Source: Prado023 sp964418695
Lineage (GTDB): Bacteria > Actinomycetota > Actinomycetes > S36-B12 > CAIYMF01
Length of the DNA stretch: 59,550 bases
Assembly: GCA_964418695.1 (NCBI GenBank)
Contig: CAYQMN010000017.1
Location: forward strand, 1 to 59,550
Direction: 5' to 3'
Positions 25,813 through 35,066 of the stretch are shown one piece after another; within the stretch, counting starts at the first letter, position 1; the number at the start of each line of letters is the position of its first letter. Both the position numbers and the translations under genes were made by a program. The notes beneath the pieces were generated by a model that was not told where the DNA came from, did not search any database, and saw nothing but the letters and a program-made list of their open reading frames with translations.

Positions 25813-28800
25813 TCACCGAGCGCTGCCGTCGCGGCGCGACCGGTACTCCTCGATCGTCATCGTCTGCAGCCGCGAGAACGTCCCTGACGGGTTGTCCACG
25901 AACCCGATCGCCTTCACATAGGGCTCGATCACGTGGACCTTCTGCAACGGGGTGACGATCAGCAGCTGCAGCCCCAGGGTGGCGAACAGCTCCAGCGCGT
26001 ACCTGGTCGAGGCGTCCGATCCCCGTCCGAACGCCTCGTCGATCACAGCGAACCGGAAGTCCTTGGACCGCGCCGCACCCCATTCGAGGCCGAACTGGTA
26101 GGCCAGCGATGCGGCCAGGATCGTGTAGGCGAGCTTCTCCTTCTGACCGCCGGACTTGCCGTCGGAGTCGCTGTAGTGCTCCCACTCGTCATGGGTCTGC
26201 ATGTCCCGCTCGGACGCGGAGAAGACGAACCAGTTGCGCACGTCGGTGACCCGGCGGGTCCACACCTTGTCCGACTCCGCGTAGCCCTCGCGGCCGCGCA
26301 GCCGCTCGATGATCCGCTGCACGTCGAGGAATCGCTGCTCGGAGTACTGGTCGCCGTCCACGACGAGGCTGTCGTTGGTCAGGTTGCGCAGGTCCGCGCG
26401 GAACGCCATCACCTCTTGGTTGGTCGTGGGCTCCTTCTCCAGGCTGATGTACCGGCCGGGGTTGTACGGCACCGCGCCCAGGGCCTCGTTGATGCGGTCG
26501 ACCCGCTCGTCGATCGCCGACGCCTGCCGGTTGAGCCAGTTGTTGAAGCCGGCCAGCTCCTGGATCGCGTTCTTGTTGAGCTGGTCCTTGAACTCCCGCT
26601 CGAAGCGCGGGAGGTCGTCGTTGGCCACCCGGTCGCGGAATGCGACGAAGTCCCCACGCGACTCCACCGCCGCATCCATGTCCGCGCGGAGCTCCGGCCA
26701 GCGGCGCAGCACCTCGCCCATGGACTGCGCGAGGCTCTGCCCGTAGCCGCCGAGCTCGCGGTCGAGCCGCTCCTTGCGTCGGTACAGCTCGTCGGAGAGC
26801 CGGGACTCGGCCGCGCCGCAGTCCTCCGCCCTCGCCGGGCGCCCGGCCCCGAGACGCTCGGTCAGCGCGGGATACGAGGCACGCGCAGCAGCAAGCCCCT
26901 CATCCGTGTGTGACTCGACGAGATCCTCGTCCAGCCGCCTGCTCTTCTTGGCTTGCTCGGCTGCCTTCGCCGTGGTCGCAAGCTCGCCTGTCAGCGCATC
27001 GATCACCTTCGAGACCGCACTCGCCTGCTCGGCGTTCTCCGTCAAGGCGCGCGTGATCTCGGCCAGCCGGGAGGTCCCCGCCTCCAGGCGCGCCCGCTCC
27101 TCGTCGTGCGCCTGCGCCCGCGCTGCGGCCTCGTCGGCGTCGAGCTGCTGCCACGACCGGTACTCGCCGAGCCGCCCCAACGCCTCCAGCCGGGCCTGGA
27201 TCGCGTCGCGCTTCCCGGAGATCTCGGCCACCTCGGAGGCAGCCCGGGCCCGCCCCGCGTCGAGCTCGGCGAGCTCGGTGCGCAGAGCGGCGATCTTGCG
27301 CTCGTTGGCCCACCCCAGGACCCACCGCCGGGGGTCGTCGACGCGGTGCCGGTCGTCCTTGTCGTGCCGTTCGCCGCTGCGCACCTGGCCCTCGCGGGTG
27401 ACCGCCCTGCGCTCCCGGCGGAAGGCGTCCAGGGTGGGCGAGCACCGGTGGTCGGCACGCTTCGCGAGCTCGCCGGCGAGGTACTCCCGGAAGGCGCCGT
27501 CCTTGATCTCGATGCAGTCGGCGAGCAGCAGCGTCGCGTCGCTGGCGGGTTGCAGAGGCAGCCGGCGATCCGGGACGCGCTCGTACGTGAGCCGCGCCCC
27601 GACCAACCGGTCGCCACGCCCGCGGACCGTCAGCCGCCGCGCATTCGCCCAGCCCGCGACCTCGTCGTAATGGCGTTGGGGCACCAGCAGCGACAGCGCG
27701 AAGCCCCGGAGCACGCGCTCGGCCGCGCCTCGCCATTGCGCATGCTCCTCGAAGACGTCGAGCAGCTCGCCGGCGTAAGGCAGATCATCGGGGGTGAGCC
27801 CTAGGTCGTGGCACAGCTGGGCGCGCACCTCGACCTGCTCCGCGGGCAGGTTGCTGGTGCGCTGCTCGAGACTGGCGAGCTCCTCGGCGACCGGCTCGCG
27901 GCGCCGCTCGAAGTCCAACTCCCGAGCGATGGCCTGGGCCACGGCCCCGTCCAGGGCGCGCTTGGCCTCGCTGAGCCGCGGGCGCTCCTGCGTCACCACC
28001 GACGTCAGTGCCGCGAACTCGCCCGGCCCGGTGACCGGGGCGAGCCCGGCGTCGGTGACCGCGACGTCGAATCGGGCCCGTGCCGTCCGGCGCTCCTGCG
28101 CCTGGGTGCGGGCCTCGCGTGCGAGGCGCTCGAGCTCGCCGATCCGGTCGCCACCGGCCCGCGCCCGCTCCTCGATGAGCGCCTCGCGCTGCTCGGCCAG
28201 GCCGGCCTGGCGCTCCTTCGCCGCGTCCTGCTCGGCCCAGAGGCGCTGGCCCTGCGCTTCGAGGCGCTCGATCTCCTCGGCGAGCAGCGCGGACCGCAGC
28301 TCGGCGATGAACACCCGCACGGCCCCCCGCTCGGCCTCCACGGCGTCGCGCTCCGCCAGCGCGGCGTCGTACTTCGCGGCGGTGGCGGCCACCGGCGCCA
28401 GCGCCTCGAGCTGCTCGCGAGCACGCTTCACGGCGTCGTGTGCCTTGGTGAGGTCCTCGAAGTGGCTGACGATCTCGCGGACCCGCTCGGTCGAGTCGCT
28501 GGGCTCGAGCATGTGGTCGCGCACGAAGTCGTTGAGGTTGCCGACCGACTTCATCGAGACGGTCTGATGGAACAGGTCCAGGGCCTGCTCGGAGCGGATC
28601 CCGAGCAGGCGTCGCATGGACGTGGCGTACTTGGGGAACTCGTCGAAGATGTCCGCGCCGGTGGCGCGCAGCCGCTTGCGCAGGTCGCGCAAGTCCGAGC
28701 CGAAGTCGGCGAAGTCGACCGCGATCGACAGTGCCTTGCGGGCGGTGACGAAGAACCGGTACGGCTGGCCGGCGCTCTCGCGCTGCTGGAACACCTGGGC

Positions 28801-29211
28801 CAGCGTGATCGTCTCGTCGTAGCCGTCGTTGGTGAAGACGCCGAGGATCGCCGAGTACGTCCGCCCGCCCGTGCGCAGGCCGATGGCGCGCGAGCGCCCG
28901 GAGGACTCGACGCGCTCGGACTTGTAGTGCCCCTCGACGTACGAGCGCAGGCTGCGCTCCCGGGCCTCGGCCCCGGCGGCCTTGTTGTAGGCGATCCGGT
29001 GGGCCGGCATGAGCAGCGTCGTCAGGGCATCCACGAGCGTCGACTTGCCCGAGCCGATGTCGCCGGTGAGCAGCGCGGTCTGCGAACCCGGCGTCAGCCG
29101 CCACACCTGCTCGTCGAAGGTGCCCCAGTTGAAGACTTCGAGGTGCTCGAGGCGGTAGCCCGCGCCACTGTCGGCGTCCAGGCCGACCAGCGAGAACAGT
29201 CCCTCAGGCAT
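25813..29211 (-). CDS. jetC: Wadjet SMC-like ATPase JetC
   Basis: A 1132-residue SMC/MukB-like motor. Walker A LLTGDIGSGKSTLVDAL lies near residue 48. Long coiled coils rich in Ala, Arg and Glu fill residues about 230-420 and 610-830, around a hinge-like region. Near the C-terminus are the ABC signature SGGQKEKLAYTIL and Walker B FRFAVIDEAFGRGSD. In Wadjet this subunit, with JetA and JetB, loads on and extrudes circular DNA and presents plasmids to JetD. ATG 29211 overlaps jetB by 8 bases. The gene is intact, with no visible frameshift. Confidence 0.94.
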   Translation of the reverse strand: MPEGLFSLVGLDADSGAGYRLEHLEVFNWGTFDEQVWRLTPGSQTALLTGDIGSGKSTLVDALTTLLMPAHRIAYNKAAGAEARERSLRSYVEGHYKSERVESSGRSRAIGLRTGGRTYSAILGVFTNDGYDETITLAQVFQQRESAGQPYRFFVTARKALSIAVDFADFGSDLRDLRKRLRATGADIFDEFPKYATSMRRLLGIRSEQALDLFHQTVSMKSVGNLNDFVRDHMLEPSDSTERVREIVSHFEDLTKAHDAVKRAREQLEALAPVAATAAKYDAALAERDAVEAERGAVRVFIAELRSALLAEEIERLEAQGQRLWAEQDAAKERQAGLAEQREALIEERARAGGDRIGELERLAREARTQAQERRTARARFDVAVTDAGLAPVTGPGEFAALTSVVTQERPRLSEAKRALDGAVAQAIARELDFERRREPVAEELASLEQRTSNLPAEQVEVRAQLCHDLGLTPDDLPYAGELLDVFEEHAQWRGAAERVLRGFALSLLVPQRHYDEVAGWANARRLTVRGRGDRLVGARLTYERVPDRRLPLQPASDATLLLADCIEIKDGAFREYLAGELAKRADHRCSPTLDAFRRERRAVTREGQVRSGERHDKDDRHRVDDPRRWVLGWANERKIAALRTELAELDAGRARAASEVAEISGKRDAIQARLEALGRLGEYRSWQQLDADEAAARAQAHDEERARLEAGTSRLAEITRALTENAEQASAVSKVIDALTGELATTAKAAEQAKKSRRLDEDLVESHTDEGLAAARASYPALTERLGAGRPARAEDCGAAESRLSDELYRRKERLDRELGGYGQSLAQSMGEVLRRWPELRADMDAAVESRGDFVAFRDRVANDDLPRFEREFKDQLNKNAIQELAGFNNWLNRQASAIDERVDRINEALGAVPYNPGRYISLEKEPTTNQEVMAFRADLRNLTNDSLVVDGDQYSEQRFLDVQRIIERLRGREGYAESDKVWTRRVTDVRNWFVFSASERDMQTHDEWEHYSDSDGKSGGQKEKLAYTILAASLAYQFGLEWGAARSKDFRFAVIDEAFGRGSDASTRYALELFATLGLQLLIVTPLQKVHVIEPYVKAIGFVDNPSGTFSRLQTMTIEEYRSRRDGSAR

Positions 29212-29782
29212 CGGCGGTCACCTCGCCCGCGTACTCGCGCAGCTTCCCGGCGAAGTCGGACAGCGTCTCGGCGTCGACGTACGCCTTCAGGATGCGCCGG
29301 ACCTCCCAATGGTCGGCCTGGCCGCGCAGCGGGCGCAGGAACCCCAGCTCGACGGCCTTCTTGACGGTGGTGTCGACGTTGTCCACGATCCTCGCGTCGT
29401 TGGTGGTCTCCGGCTGGAAAAGCCGCAGCATCTCCACGAGCTGCTCCCGGCTGAGCACCAGCCGGCCTTCGCCACCGCCGGTCTCGAACTCGACCAGGCG
29501 CTTGCGCAGCAGCACGAGCAGCAGGCTGACCGAGTAGGTCAGGGTCCGGCGACGGACCAGGCGCGGGAGAGCCTCCTCGCCCTCCACCTCGGGCCGGGTA
29601 CGGAGGAACGCGTATCCCTCGTCGGCGTCGACCACGACGTCGACCCCGATCGTCGCGAAGTGGTCGCGCACGCCGGCCCCGGACCGCTCCAGCGTGAGCC
29701 AGGAGTCCTCGTCGGACTCCCGGTAGATCACGCCCTGCATCAGCCGGATGATGGCGCTGGCCACCTGGTGCTCGTCGCTCAT
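29204..29782 (-). CDS. jetB: Wadjet subunit JetB (MukE-like, DUF4194)
   Basis: A 192-residue winged-helix protein of the DUF4194 type, the MukE-like subunit that links JetA to the JetC ATPase. Seen: AIIRLMQGVIYRESDEDSW near the N-terminus, SVSLLLVLLRKRLVEFE and VDNVDTTVKKAVELGFL, with WEVRRILKAYVDAETL at the end. ATG 29782 overlaps the jetA stop (ATGA), and its 3' end overlaps jetC, so it is translationally coupled to both. Confidence 0.92.
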   Translation of the reverse strand: MSDEHQVASAIIRLMQGVIYRESDEDSWLTLERSGAGVRDHFATIGVDVVVDADEGYAFLRTRPEVEGEEALPRLVRRRTLTYSVSLLLVLLRKRLVEFETGGGEGRLVLSREQLVEMLRLFQPETTNDARIVDNVDTTVKKAVELGFLRPLRGQADHWEVRRILKAYVDAETLSDFAGKLREYAGEVTADA

Positions 29783-31224
29783 CGGCGCCTCACCGTCACC
29801 TTCGGGAGCCTGGCCCGCTTGAGGGTCGCGGGATCGCTCGGGTCGTCGTAGTCGAGGATCGTCTCGTCGGCCTCGTCCATCTCCACCACGACGTCACCGT
29901 CGTTCAACGCGAGATAGCTGACGATCTCCGCCGCGCCATGCTCCAGGGGGTACATGGCCACGATGTCGGAGAGCAGCGCCGTCGAGCGCTCGGGCAGCAC
30001 GGTGCGGATGTTGTCGATCAGCCGGGCCTGGTCCACGAAGGTCTGGGTGAACAGCAGGTCGGGGTCGACCGCCTGAGTCGTGGGCGGGATGAGACTCTCG
30101 ACCTCCGGCGAGACCGACGGCCGGTACAGCGGTCGCTCGAAGGGCAGCGTGATCGCGACCCCCGGCTCGTCGATCTCCAGGCCGAGGGCGGGCGGGGACT
30201 GGCGGACGTCGAGCGCGGCGCTCTCGACCTCACGGACCAGGTCGAGCACGCGGCGGTTCTCCAGCCAGACCTGATCGTCGAGGAATCGGCGCAGCTGCTC
30301 GGAGATCCGGCGGACCGTGCGCTGTGCCCGCTCGGCAGCCTCGGACCAGTCGTGGTGGACGCTGCGCATGCGCCGGTCGGCGTCGACCTCGGCGAGCGCG
30401 GTGACCCGGCCGAGCAGATCGGTCAGCTCCTGCTGCCGGGACTCGGACAGGAGGAACTCGTAGAACGCCTGGAAGCTGTGGCCCTGATCGGAGTGCGTGA
30501 TCTCCGACCGGCTCCCGACCAGATCGGCGAGCAGCTCGCCCTTCGACCCGTCCCAGGTGGCGATCCGCTCGCGCGCCGCCCGGTCGAGCCGCCGGAAGTT
30601 CTCCTCGACCTCCCGGAAGTCCGACAGCAGCTCGCGGGCGGTCGTCGTGAACTGCTGGTACCGGTCGCGCACGCCCGAGGGCGCCAGCAGCGACAGGCGC
30701 CCGGCCTCGACCGAGGCGATCTCGGCGTCGATCTCGTCGCGCCGGCGCCGTAGGTCCGCGAGCCGATGCTCGGGGTCGGTGTCCGTGCCGGCCACGATCT
30801 GGCGGAGCAGCTCGACGGCGGTGTGCAGCCTGGACTCCGTGGCGACGAACGGACGCGCCCGCAGCGACTGCACCCACCCGTAGGCCTTCTCGAACTCGGA
30901 GGTGACCTCGTAGTGGACCTCCTCCTGCTCGCCGGGCGGGTAGAAGCGGCGCAGGTACCCGGCGTCGGTCGCCGCCCAGTCCTCCAGGTAGGCGCGGGGC
31001 TCCTTGGGGAACCGGACCTCGCCACTCTGCGTGGCCACCTCGGCGTTGAGGCCGTAGAGGTGGTCGTCGAGTGTGGCGGCGAGCTCACTGGCGGAGGCGG
31101 CGCCGCGGTTGCCGTCGACGAAGTAGTCGCCGAGGAACGAGAGGATCAGGCCGGCGTTGCCGGCGCGCAGCAGCCGCCAGGCCGCATGCCGCTCCCGCAG
31201 CGCCTCGATCGTCTCGAAATCCAC
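29779..31224 (-). CDS. jetA: Wadjet kleisin-like subunit JetA (DUF3375)
   Basis: A 481-residue protein of the DUF3375 type, the MukF-like kleisin of the complex. The start VDFETIEALRERHAAWRLLR is the typical DUF3375 N-terminus, so GTG 31224 is chosen over the upstream GTG 31275. The middle is strongly helical and charged (LADLRRRRDEIDAEIASVEAG). The C-terminal part holds TFVDQARLIDNIRTVLPERS and LSDIVAMYPLEHGAAEIVSYL. First gene of the operon; no promoter motif could be identified in the 128 bases to the preceding gene. Confidence 0.92.
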   Translation of the reverse strand: MDFETIEALRERHAAWRLLRAGNAGLILSFLGDYFVDGNRGAASASELAATLDDHLYGLNAEVATQSGEVRFPKEPRAYLEDWAATDAGYLRRFYPPGEQEEVHYEVTSEFEKAYGWVQSLRARPFVATESRLHTAVELLRQIVAGTDTDPEHRLADLRRRRDEIDAEIASVEAGRLSLLAPSGVRDRYQQFTTTARELLSDFREVEENFRRLDRAARERIATWDGSKGELLADLVGSRSEITHSDQGHSFQAFYEFLLSESRQQELTDLLGRVTALAEVDADRRMRSVHHDWSEAAERAQRTVRRISEQLRRFLDDQVWLENRRVLDLVREVESAALDVRQSPPALGLEIDEPGVAITLPFERPLYRPSVSPEVESLIPPTTQAVDPDLLFTQTFVDQARLIDNIRTVLPERSTALLSDIVAMYPLEHGAAEIVSYLALNDGDVVVEMDEADETILDYDDPSDPATLKRARLPKVTVRRR

Positions 31225-31352
31225 GGCGCCAGCGTAGGCAAGGGATCTGACATCGACGACGAGGGCACGCAGCACACTCGCCGACGCGGGCCCTCAACCC
31301 ACCCGCACCCGCCCGCGAGGCACCCGCCGCGGGACCCGGCCCACCCGACGAA

Positions 31353-32798
31353 TCAGAGCCCGTGCTCGGCGGGCACCCGGCCCTTCTTCACCGCCTCCTG
31401 CAGGGCCTCGAAGTCGCGCTCGGCCTGATCCGCGTACCCCATCGACCACGCGGCCACCGACTCCTCGAACCGCTCGGACTTCCCCAGGTAGCCGGCCACC
31501 ACGGCCCCCGTCGGCGACTGGCTGTGCGCCCGGGCCAGCAGCCGCGCGCACAGCACGACGTACGCGGTGTACTCCGAGCGCGACAGCTCCGCGGTCTCCA
31601 GCGAGCCCTTCATGTCCCGGAACTGGCGGAAGTAGAAGGCCGTGGGGGGCTGCCCCTCGGCCTCGCCGGACCGGTCGGTCACCCAGCCCAGGAACCGGTC
31701 GGAGTGAGCCTGCAGGATGCGCTGTCCGGCCACCACGCGGAAGCCCTGCTGCCCCTGCTCGTCGGCGGGCAGCCGCTCGAACTCGCACCGATAGCCGCCA
31801 TAGGACTCCAGCACCGACGGCGGAGCCTCCTTGGCCTGCAGGAACAGCGGCTCGCCGGAGGGCCCCACGAACAGCGCCAGGTAGCACCGAGTGCCCACCG
31901 AGCCGACGCCCACCACACGCAGCACATAGTCGACCAGCGTGTACTGCGAGAGCAGGAGCGCGGTGTCCGCGCGCAGGGTCCGCCGATACTGCTCGAAGAC
32001 CTCCGAGAGCTTCTCCGGGGTGAGCAGGTCCACGTGCCGGGTCAGCGGCGGCGCGTCCTTGATCCGCAGCCCGTCCTTGCCGGTGACCGTCAGCTTGGCC
32101 AGCACCTGGTCGGACGTGCGCCGCCGCGCCTTCTCCACCGTGCGCCGCGCCAGCTTCGCGTTGTCCCTCGTCCGCTCCTGCACCCACGCCGCATCGACCT
32201 GGTAGTAGTACCGCTCCAGCGCCGTCAGCTCGCACAGACCGACCATCGCCTCCCGGTAGGCCCGAACTGCCTCCTGCGCGATCTCCCGGCACCGCTTGTC
32301 GGACAGGCCCTTGTCCCGGCCGCCGACCACGACGCTGGCCGCGAACCGCTTCACGTCCCACTCCCAGGGGGCGTTCGACGCCTCGTCGAAGTCGTTCAGG
32401 TCGAACAGCACGTCCCGCGAGGGCGACGCGAACAGCCCGAAGTTCGAGATGTGCGCGTCCCCGCTGCACACCACCTGCGCCCCCGTGACCGCGTCGGCCG
32501 ACAGATCCTGCGCCATCGTCGCGGCCGTGCCCCGGTAGTAGGCGAAGGGGGACTGCAGCATGCGGCCCATCCGGATCGGCACCAGATCGGGCACCCGGCC
32601 GGCGTTCTGCGCCTCCAGCACCGCCACCGGATCTCGCTCGGGCAGCACCAGCTGCCCGTGACCGCCGCGCGGCAGCGCCGACCTCAGGTCGCGTCCCCGC
32701 TGCAGCAGCTCCGCCATCGACGGAACGGCCTCCAACGGGGAGGACCGCTTCGCGGCCCGAGAGGTCGTCGATGATCCGCCCGCTTGCGTGTTCGCCAT
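31353..32798 (-). CDS. DUF2252 family protein
   Basis: A 481-residue protein with a kinase-like fold predicted for DUF2252. Key residues look intact: VVCSGDAHISNFGLFASP and VLFDLNDFDEASNAPWEWD resemble the catalytic and metal-binding Asp regions of small-molecule kinases, followed by DVKRFAASVVVGGR. The N-terminus holds RMGRMLQSPFAYYRG and the C-terminal half PPSVLESYGGYRCEFERL. ATG 32798 gives MANTQAGGSST. It shares strand with jetABCD, but 128 bases lie between, so it is probably separate. The substrate is not known. Confidence 0.88.
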   Translation of the reverse strand: MANTQAGGSSTTSRAAKRSSPLEAVPSMAELLQRGRDLRSALPRGGHGQLVLPERDPVAVLEAQNAGRVPDLVPIRMGRMLQSPFAYYRGTAATMAQDLSADAVTGAQVVCSGDAHISNFGLFASPSRDVLFDLNDFDEASNAPWEWDVKRFAASVVVGGRDKGLSDKRCREIAQEAVRAYREAMVGLCELTALERYYYQVDAAWVQERTRDNAKLARRTVEKARRRTSDQVLAKLTVTGKDGLRIKDAPPLTRHVDLLTPEKLSEVFEQYRRTLRADTALLLSQYTLVDYVLRVVGVGSVGTRCYLALFVGPSGEPLFLQAKEAPPSVLESYGGYRCEFERLPADEQGQQGFRVVAGQRILQAHSDRFLGWVTDRSGEAEGQPPTAFYFRQFRDMKGSLETAELSRSEYTAYVVLCARLLARAHSQSPTGAVVAGYLGKSERFEESVAAWSMGYADQAERDFEALQEAVKKGRVPAEHGL

Positions 32799-32911
32799 GG
32801 GCGGAAAGTAGCGCAGGTGCCCACCCCCGGACCCGGCCACGAAGCCTCGCGGCCGATGCCCGCCGCGCGCCTGGGCGGGCAGAGACGGGTCCGCGCGGCG
32901 AGGATGGCCGC

Positions 32912-33625
32912 ATGGGTGAGGACCGCCGCGCCGTGCGGCACGAGGTGCGGGTGCTGCCGACGCCAGCCGAGGTGTCGACGGCTGCGGCCCGGTACGTCGC
33001 CGAGCGCGCGGCCGAGGCGGTCGCCGACCACGGGCGGTTCACGATGGCCGTCTCCGGCGGGACCACGCCGTGGCAGATGTTCGCCGCGCTGCGCTCGATG
33101 CCCCCGGGCACGGCGCCCTGGGACCGGGTCGTGATCTACCAGGTGGACGAGCGGGTGGCGCCGCCCGGGGATGCGCGCCGGAACATCGTCCAGCTCCGGG
33201 AGGCGCTGGGCGACGTGCCCGCTCAGGTGGTGGCGATGCCGGTCGAGGACGAGGATCTGGCGGGCGGGGCGGCCCGGTACGCCGCGCTCCTGCCGGCGCG
33301 CTTCGACCTGATCCACCTGGGCCTGGGGGCCGACGGGCACACCGCATCCCTGGTCCCCGGCGACCCAGTCCTGAACGTCACCGACCGACTCACCGCCCTG
33401 ACCGGCGCGCCCTACCAGGGGCAGCACCGGATGACGCTCACGTACCGCGCGCTCGCCCGTGCCGACCAGCTGCTGTGGCTGGTGACGGGCGCGAGCAAGG
33501 CCGCCGCGCTGCGGGCGCTGCTCGACGGCTCCGGGGACCTGCCCGCGGTCCGGGTCAGGGCCAGGCGCTCCCTGGTGATGGCGGATCGGGCCGCCGCCGG
33601 CGCCGGGTCGGCGCCCGTCGAGTAG
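32912..33625 (+). CDS. pgl: 6-phosphogluconolactonase
   Basis: A 237-residue enzyme hydrolysing 6-phosphogluconolactone to 6-phosphogluconate in the pentose phosphate pathway. MAVSGGTTPWQMFAAL, VIYQVDERVAPPGDARRN and LIHLGLGADGHTASLVPGD are the three family signatures. The ATG at 32912 has an AGGA ribosome-binding site. It is divergent from the DUF2252 gene and convergent with gntR. Its product is the substrate of the Gnd enzyme encoded 3 kb away, so the cluster covers entry both from glucose-6-phosphate and from gluconate, though no zwf is visible here. Confidence 0.92.
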   Translation: MGEDRRAVRHEVRVLPTPAEVSTAAARYVAERAAEAVADHGRFTMAVSGGTTPWQMFAALRSMPPGTAPWDRVVIYQVDERVAPPGDARRNIVQLREALGDVPAQVVAMPVEDEDLAGGAARYAALLPARFDLIHLGLGADGHTASLVPGDPVLNVTDRLTALTGAPYQGQHRMTLTYRALARADQLLWLVTGASKAAALRALLDGSGDLPAVRVRARRSLVMADRAAAGAGSAPVE

Positions 33626-33638
33626 GGGCGCCCGCGCC

Positions 33639-34334
33639 TCACCGGGTGCGCGCGTCGATCGCGGTGCGGACCTCGGACATGATCGCGGTCATCGCGCGCT
33701 CGGCGCCGGCGGGATCGAAGTCGCGGATCGCGCGAGCCACGTCCTCATGGCCGGCGATCGCGGCCTGCGCGGGGTGCGGCGCCATCAGTCCCAGCCGGGT
33801 CCGGCCGGTCAGCACCACCGCGACGACGTCGCAGAGCCCGGCGAACATCTCGTTGCGACTGGCCCGCAGGATCGTCTGGTGGAACTCGATGTCCACGGGA
33901 AGGAATGCCTCGAGGTCCCCGGCCTCGCCCAAGTGGCGCAGCTGCGCGGCGAGCTCGACCAGTCGCACCCGCGTCGCGTGGTCGGCGTGCCGGGCCGTGC
34001 CGGCCGCGGCGAAGGGCTCGACCGCGGCGCGCAGCTCGGTGAGGGACTGCAGCTGTGACCGTCGACCCGGGCCGGCCAGCCGCCAGTCGATGACCGTCGG
34101 GTTGAACACGTTCCACTTCTCGGCGCCCTGGACCACCAGCCCCACGCGCCTACGGGCCTCGACGACGCCGACCGACTCCAGGGTGTGCATGGCGTCGCGG
34201 GCGACGCTGCGCGACACCCCGAACCGCTGCTGGATCTGATCGAGAGTGAGGACGCTGCCGGGCATCTGGACCCCGTCGACGATCTCGCGGCCCAGCGCCT
34301 CTGCCACGGCGGTGTGGAGCACGGGAGCCGGCAC
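33639..34334 (-). CDS. gntR: GntR/FadR-family regulator of the gluconate genes
   Basis: A 231-residue repressor-type protein. The N-terminal winged helix reads EIVDGVQMPGSVLTLDQIQQRFGVSRSVARDAMHTLESVGVV. The C-terminal FCD ligand domain includes LRAAVEPFAAAGTARHAD, FLPVDIEFHQTILRASRNEMF and GHEDVARAIRDFD, whose His residues bind a metal and effector. GTG 34334 is preferred over GTG 34340 because GAGGAG then has a spacing of 6. Divergent from gntK-gntP-gnd; likely released by gluconate or 6-phosphogluconate (inference from context). Confidence 0.87.
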   Translation of the reverse strand: MPAPVLHTAVAEALGREIVDGVQMPGSVLTLDQIQQRFGVSRSVARDAMHTLESVGVVEARRRVGLVVQGAEKWNVFNPTVIDWRLAGPGRRSQLQSLTELRAAVEPFAAAGTARHADHATRVRLVELAAQLRHLGEAGDLEAFLPVDIEFHQTILRASRNEMFAGLCDVVAVVLTGRTRLGLMAPHPAQAAIAGHEDVARAIRDFDPAGAERAMTAIMSEVRTAIDARTR

Positions 34335-34340
34335 AGGCAC

Positions 34341-34487
34341 CTCCTCAAAACGCCCGTCCGTGTCCGCCGGTCGGGCCCACCAGCAGGGTACAGGACCAAT
34401 AGTTCAAAAAGATTCGTTCTGGGGGTTGTAAAGATCACATCTATACGTCACACTCATCACACCATTCGGCGAACGAGAGGCACAGCG
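34341..34487. promoter_or_regulatory. Divergent promoter region of gntR and gntK
   Basis: This is the most AT-rich stretch of the neighbourhood (34395-34455), with AGATCACATCT as a short inverted repeat near 34432. It must carry promoters for both directions and probably the GntR operator. I could not define -35 and -10 boxes with confidence. Confidence 0.5.
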
Positions 34488-35006
34488 ATGGCAGAGCACC
34501 AGCACCTGGTCGTCATGGGAGTCGCCGGCTGCGGCAAGACCACCGTTGCGCAGCTGCTGGCGCAGCGGCTGGGCTGGGCGATGGCCGAGGCCGACGACTT
34601 CCACCCCAAGACGAACATCGTGAAGATGGCCTCCGGCGTCCCCCTGGACGACGACGACCGCTGGCCCTGGCTGCGGTCCATCCGCGACTGGACCACCGAG
34701 CAGGAGAGCGCGGACCAGGACTCGATCGTCACCTGCTCGGCGCTCAAGCGGGTCTACCGCGACGTGCTGCGTCAGGCGCAGGGACGCGTGCGCTTCGTCC
34801 ACCTCGAGGGCACGGCCGAGGTCATCGGCGACCAGATCCAGCGACGGTCCAAGCACTTCATGCCGGCATCGCTGCTGCCCTCCCAGTTCGCGATCCTCGA
34901 GCCCCTCGGCCCCGACGAGGACGGCGTCGTGGTCCCCATCGGCAGCACCGCCGAGGCGACGGCCGACGAGGCCCTGCGCCTGCTCGGCCTGACCCCGAGC
35001 ACCTGA
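34488..35006 (+). CDS. gntK: Gluconokinase
   Basis: A 172-residue kinase phosphorylating D-gluconate to 6-phosphogluconate with ATP. The Walker A loop GVAGCGKTTVAQLLA occupies residues 11-25. ADDFHPKTNIVKMASGVPLDDDDRWPWL is the signature of the GntK/IdnK family, followed by CSALKRVYRDVLR. Typical length. ATG 34488 (MAEHQHLVVMGVAGCG). First gene of gntK-gntP-gnd, opposite gntR. Confidence 0.95.
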   Translation: MAEHQHLVVMGVAGCGKTTVAQLLAQRLGWAMAEADDFHPKTNIVKMASGVPLDDDDRWPWLRSIRDWTTEQESADQDSIVTCSALKRVYRDVLRQAQGRVRFVHLEGTAEVIGDQIQRRSKHFMPASLLPSQFAILEPLGPDEDGVVVPIGSTAEATADEALRLLGLTPST

Positions 35007-35066
35007 CCTGCACTCCCCCGCGCGCCCCATCCATCACGACCGACCAGACAGAGGAGAGCGATCCCC

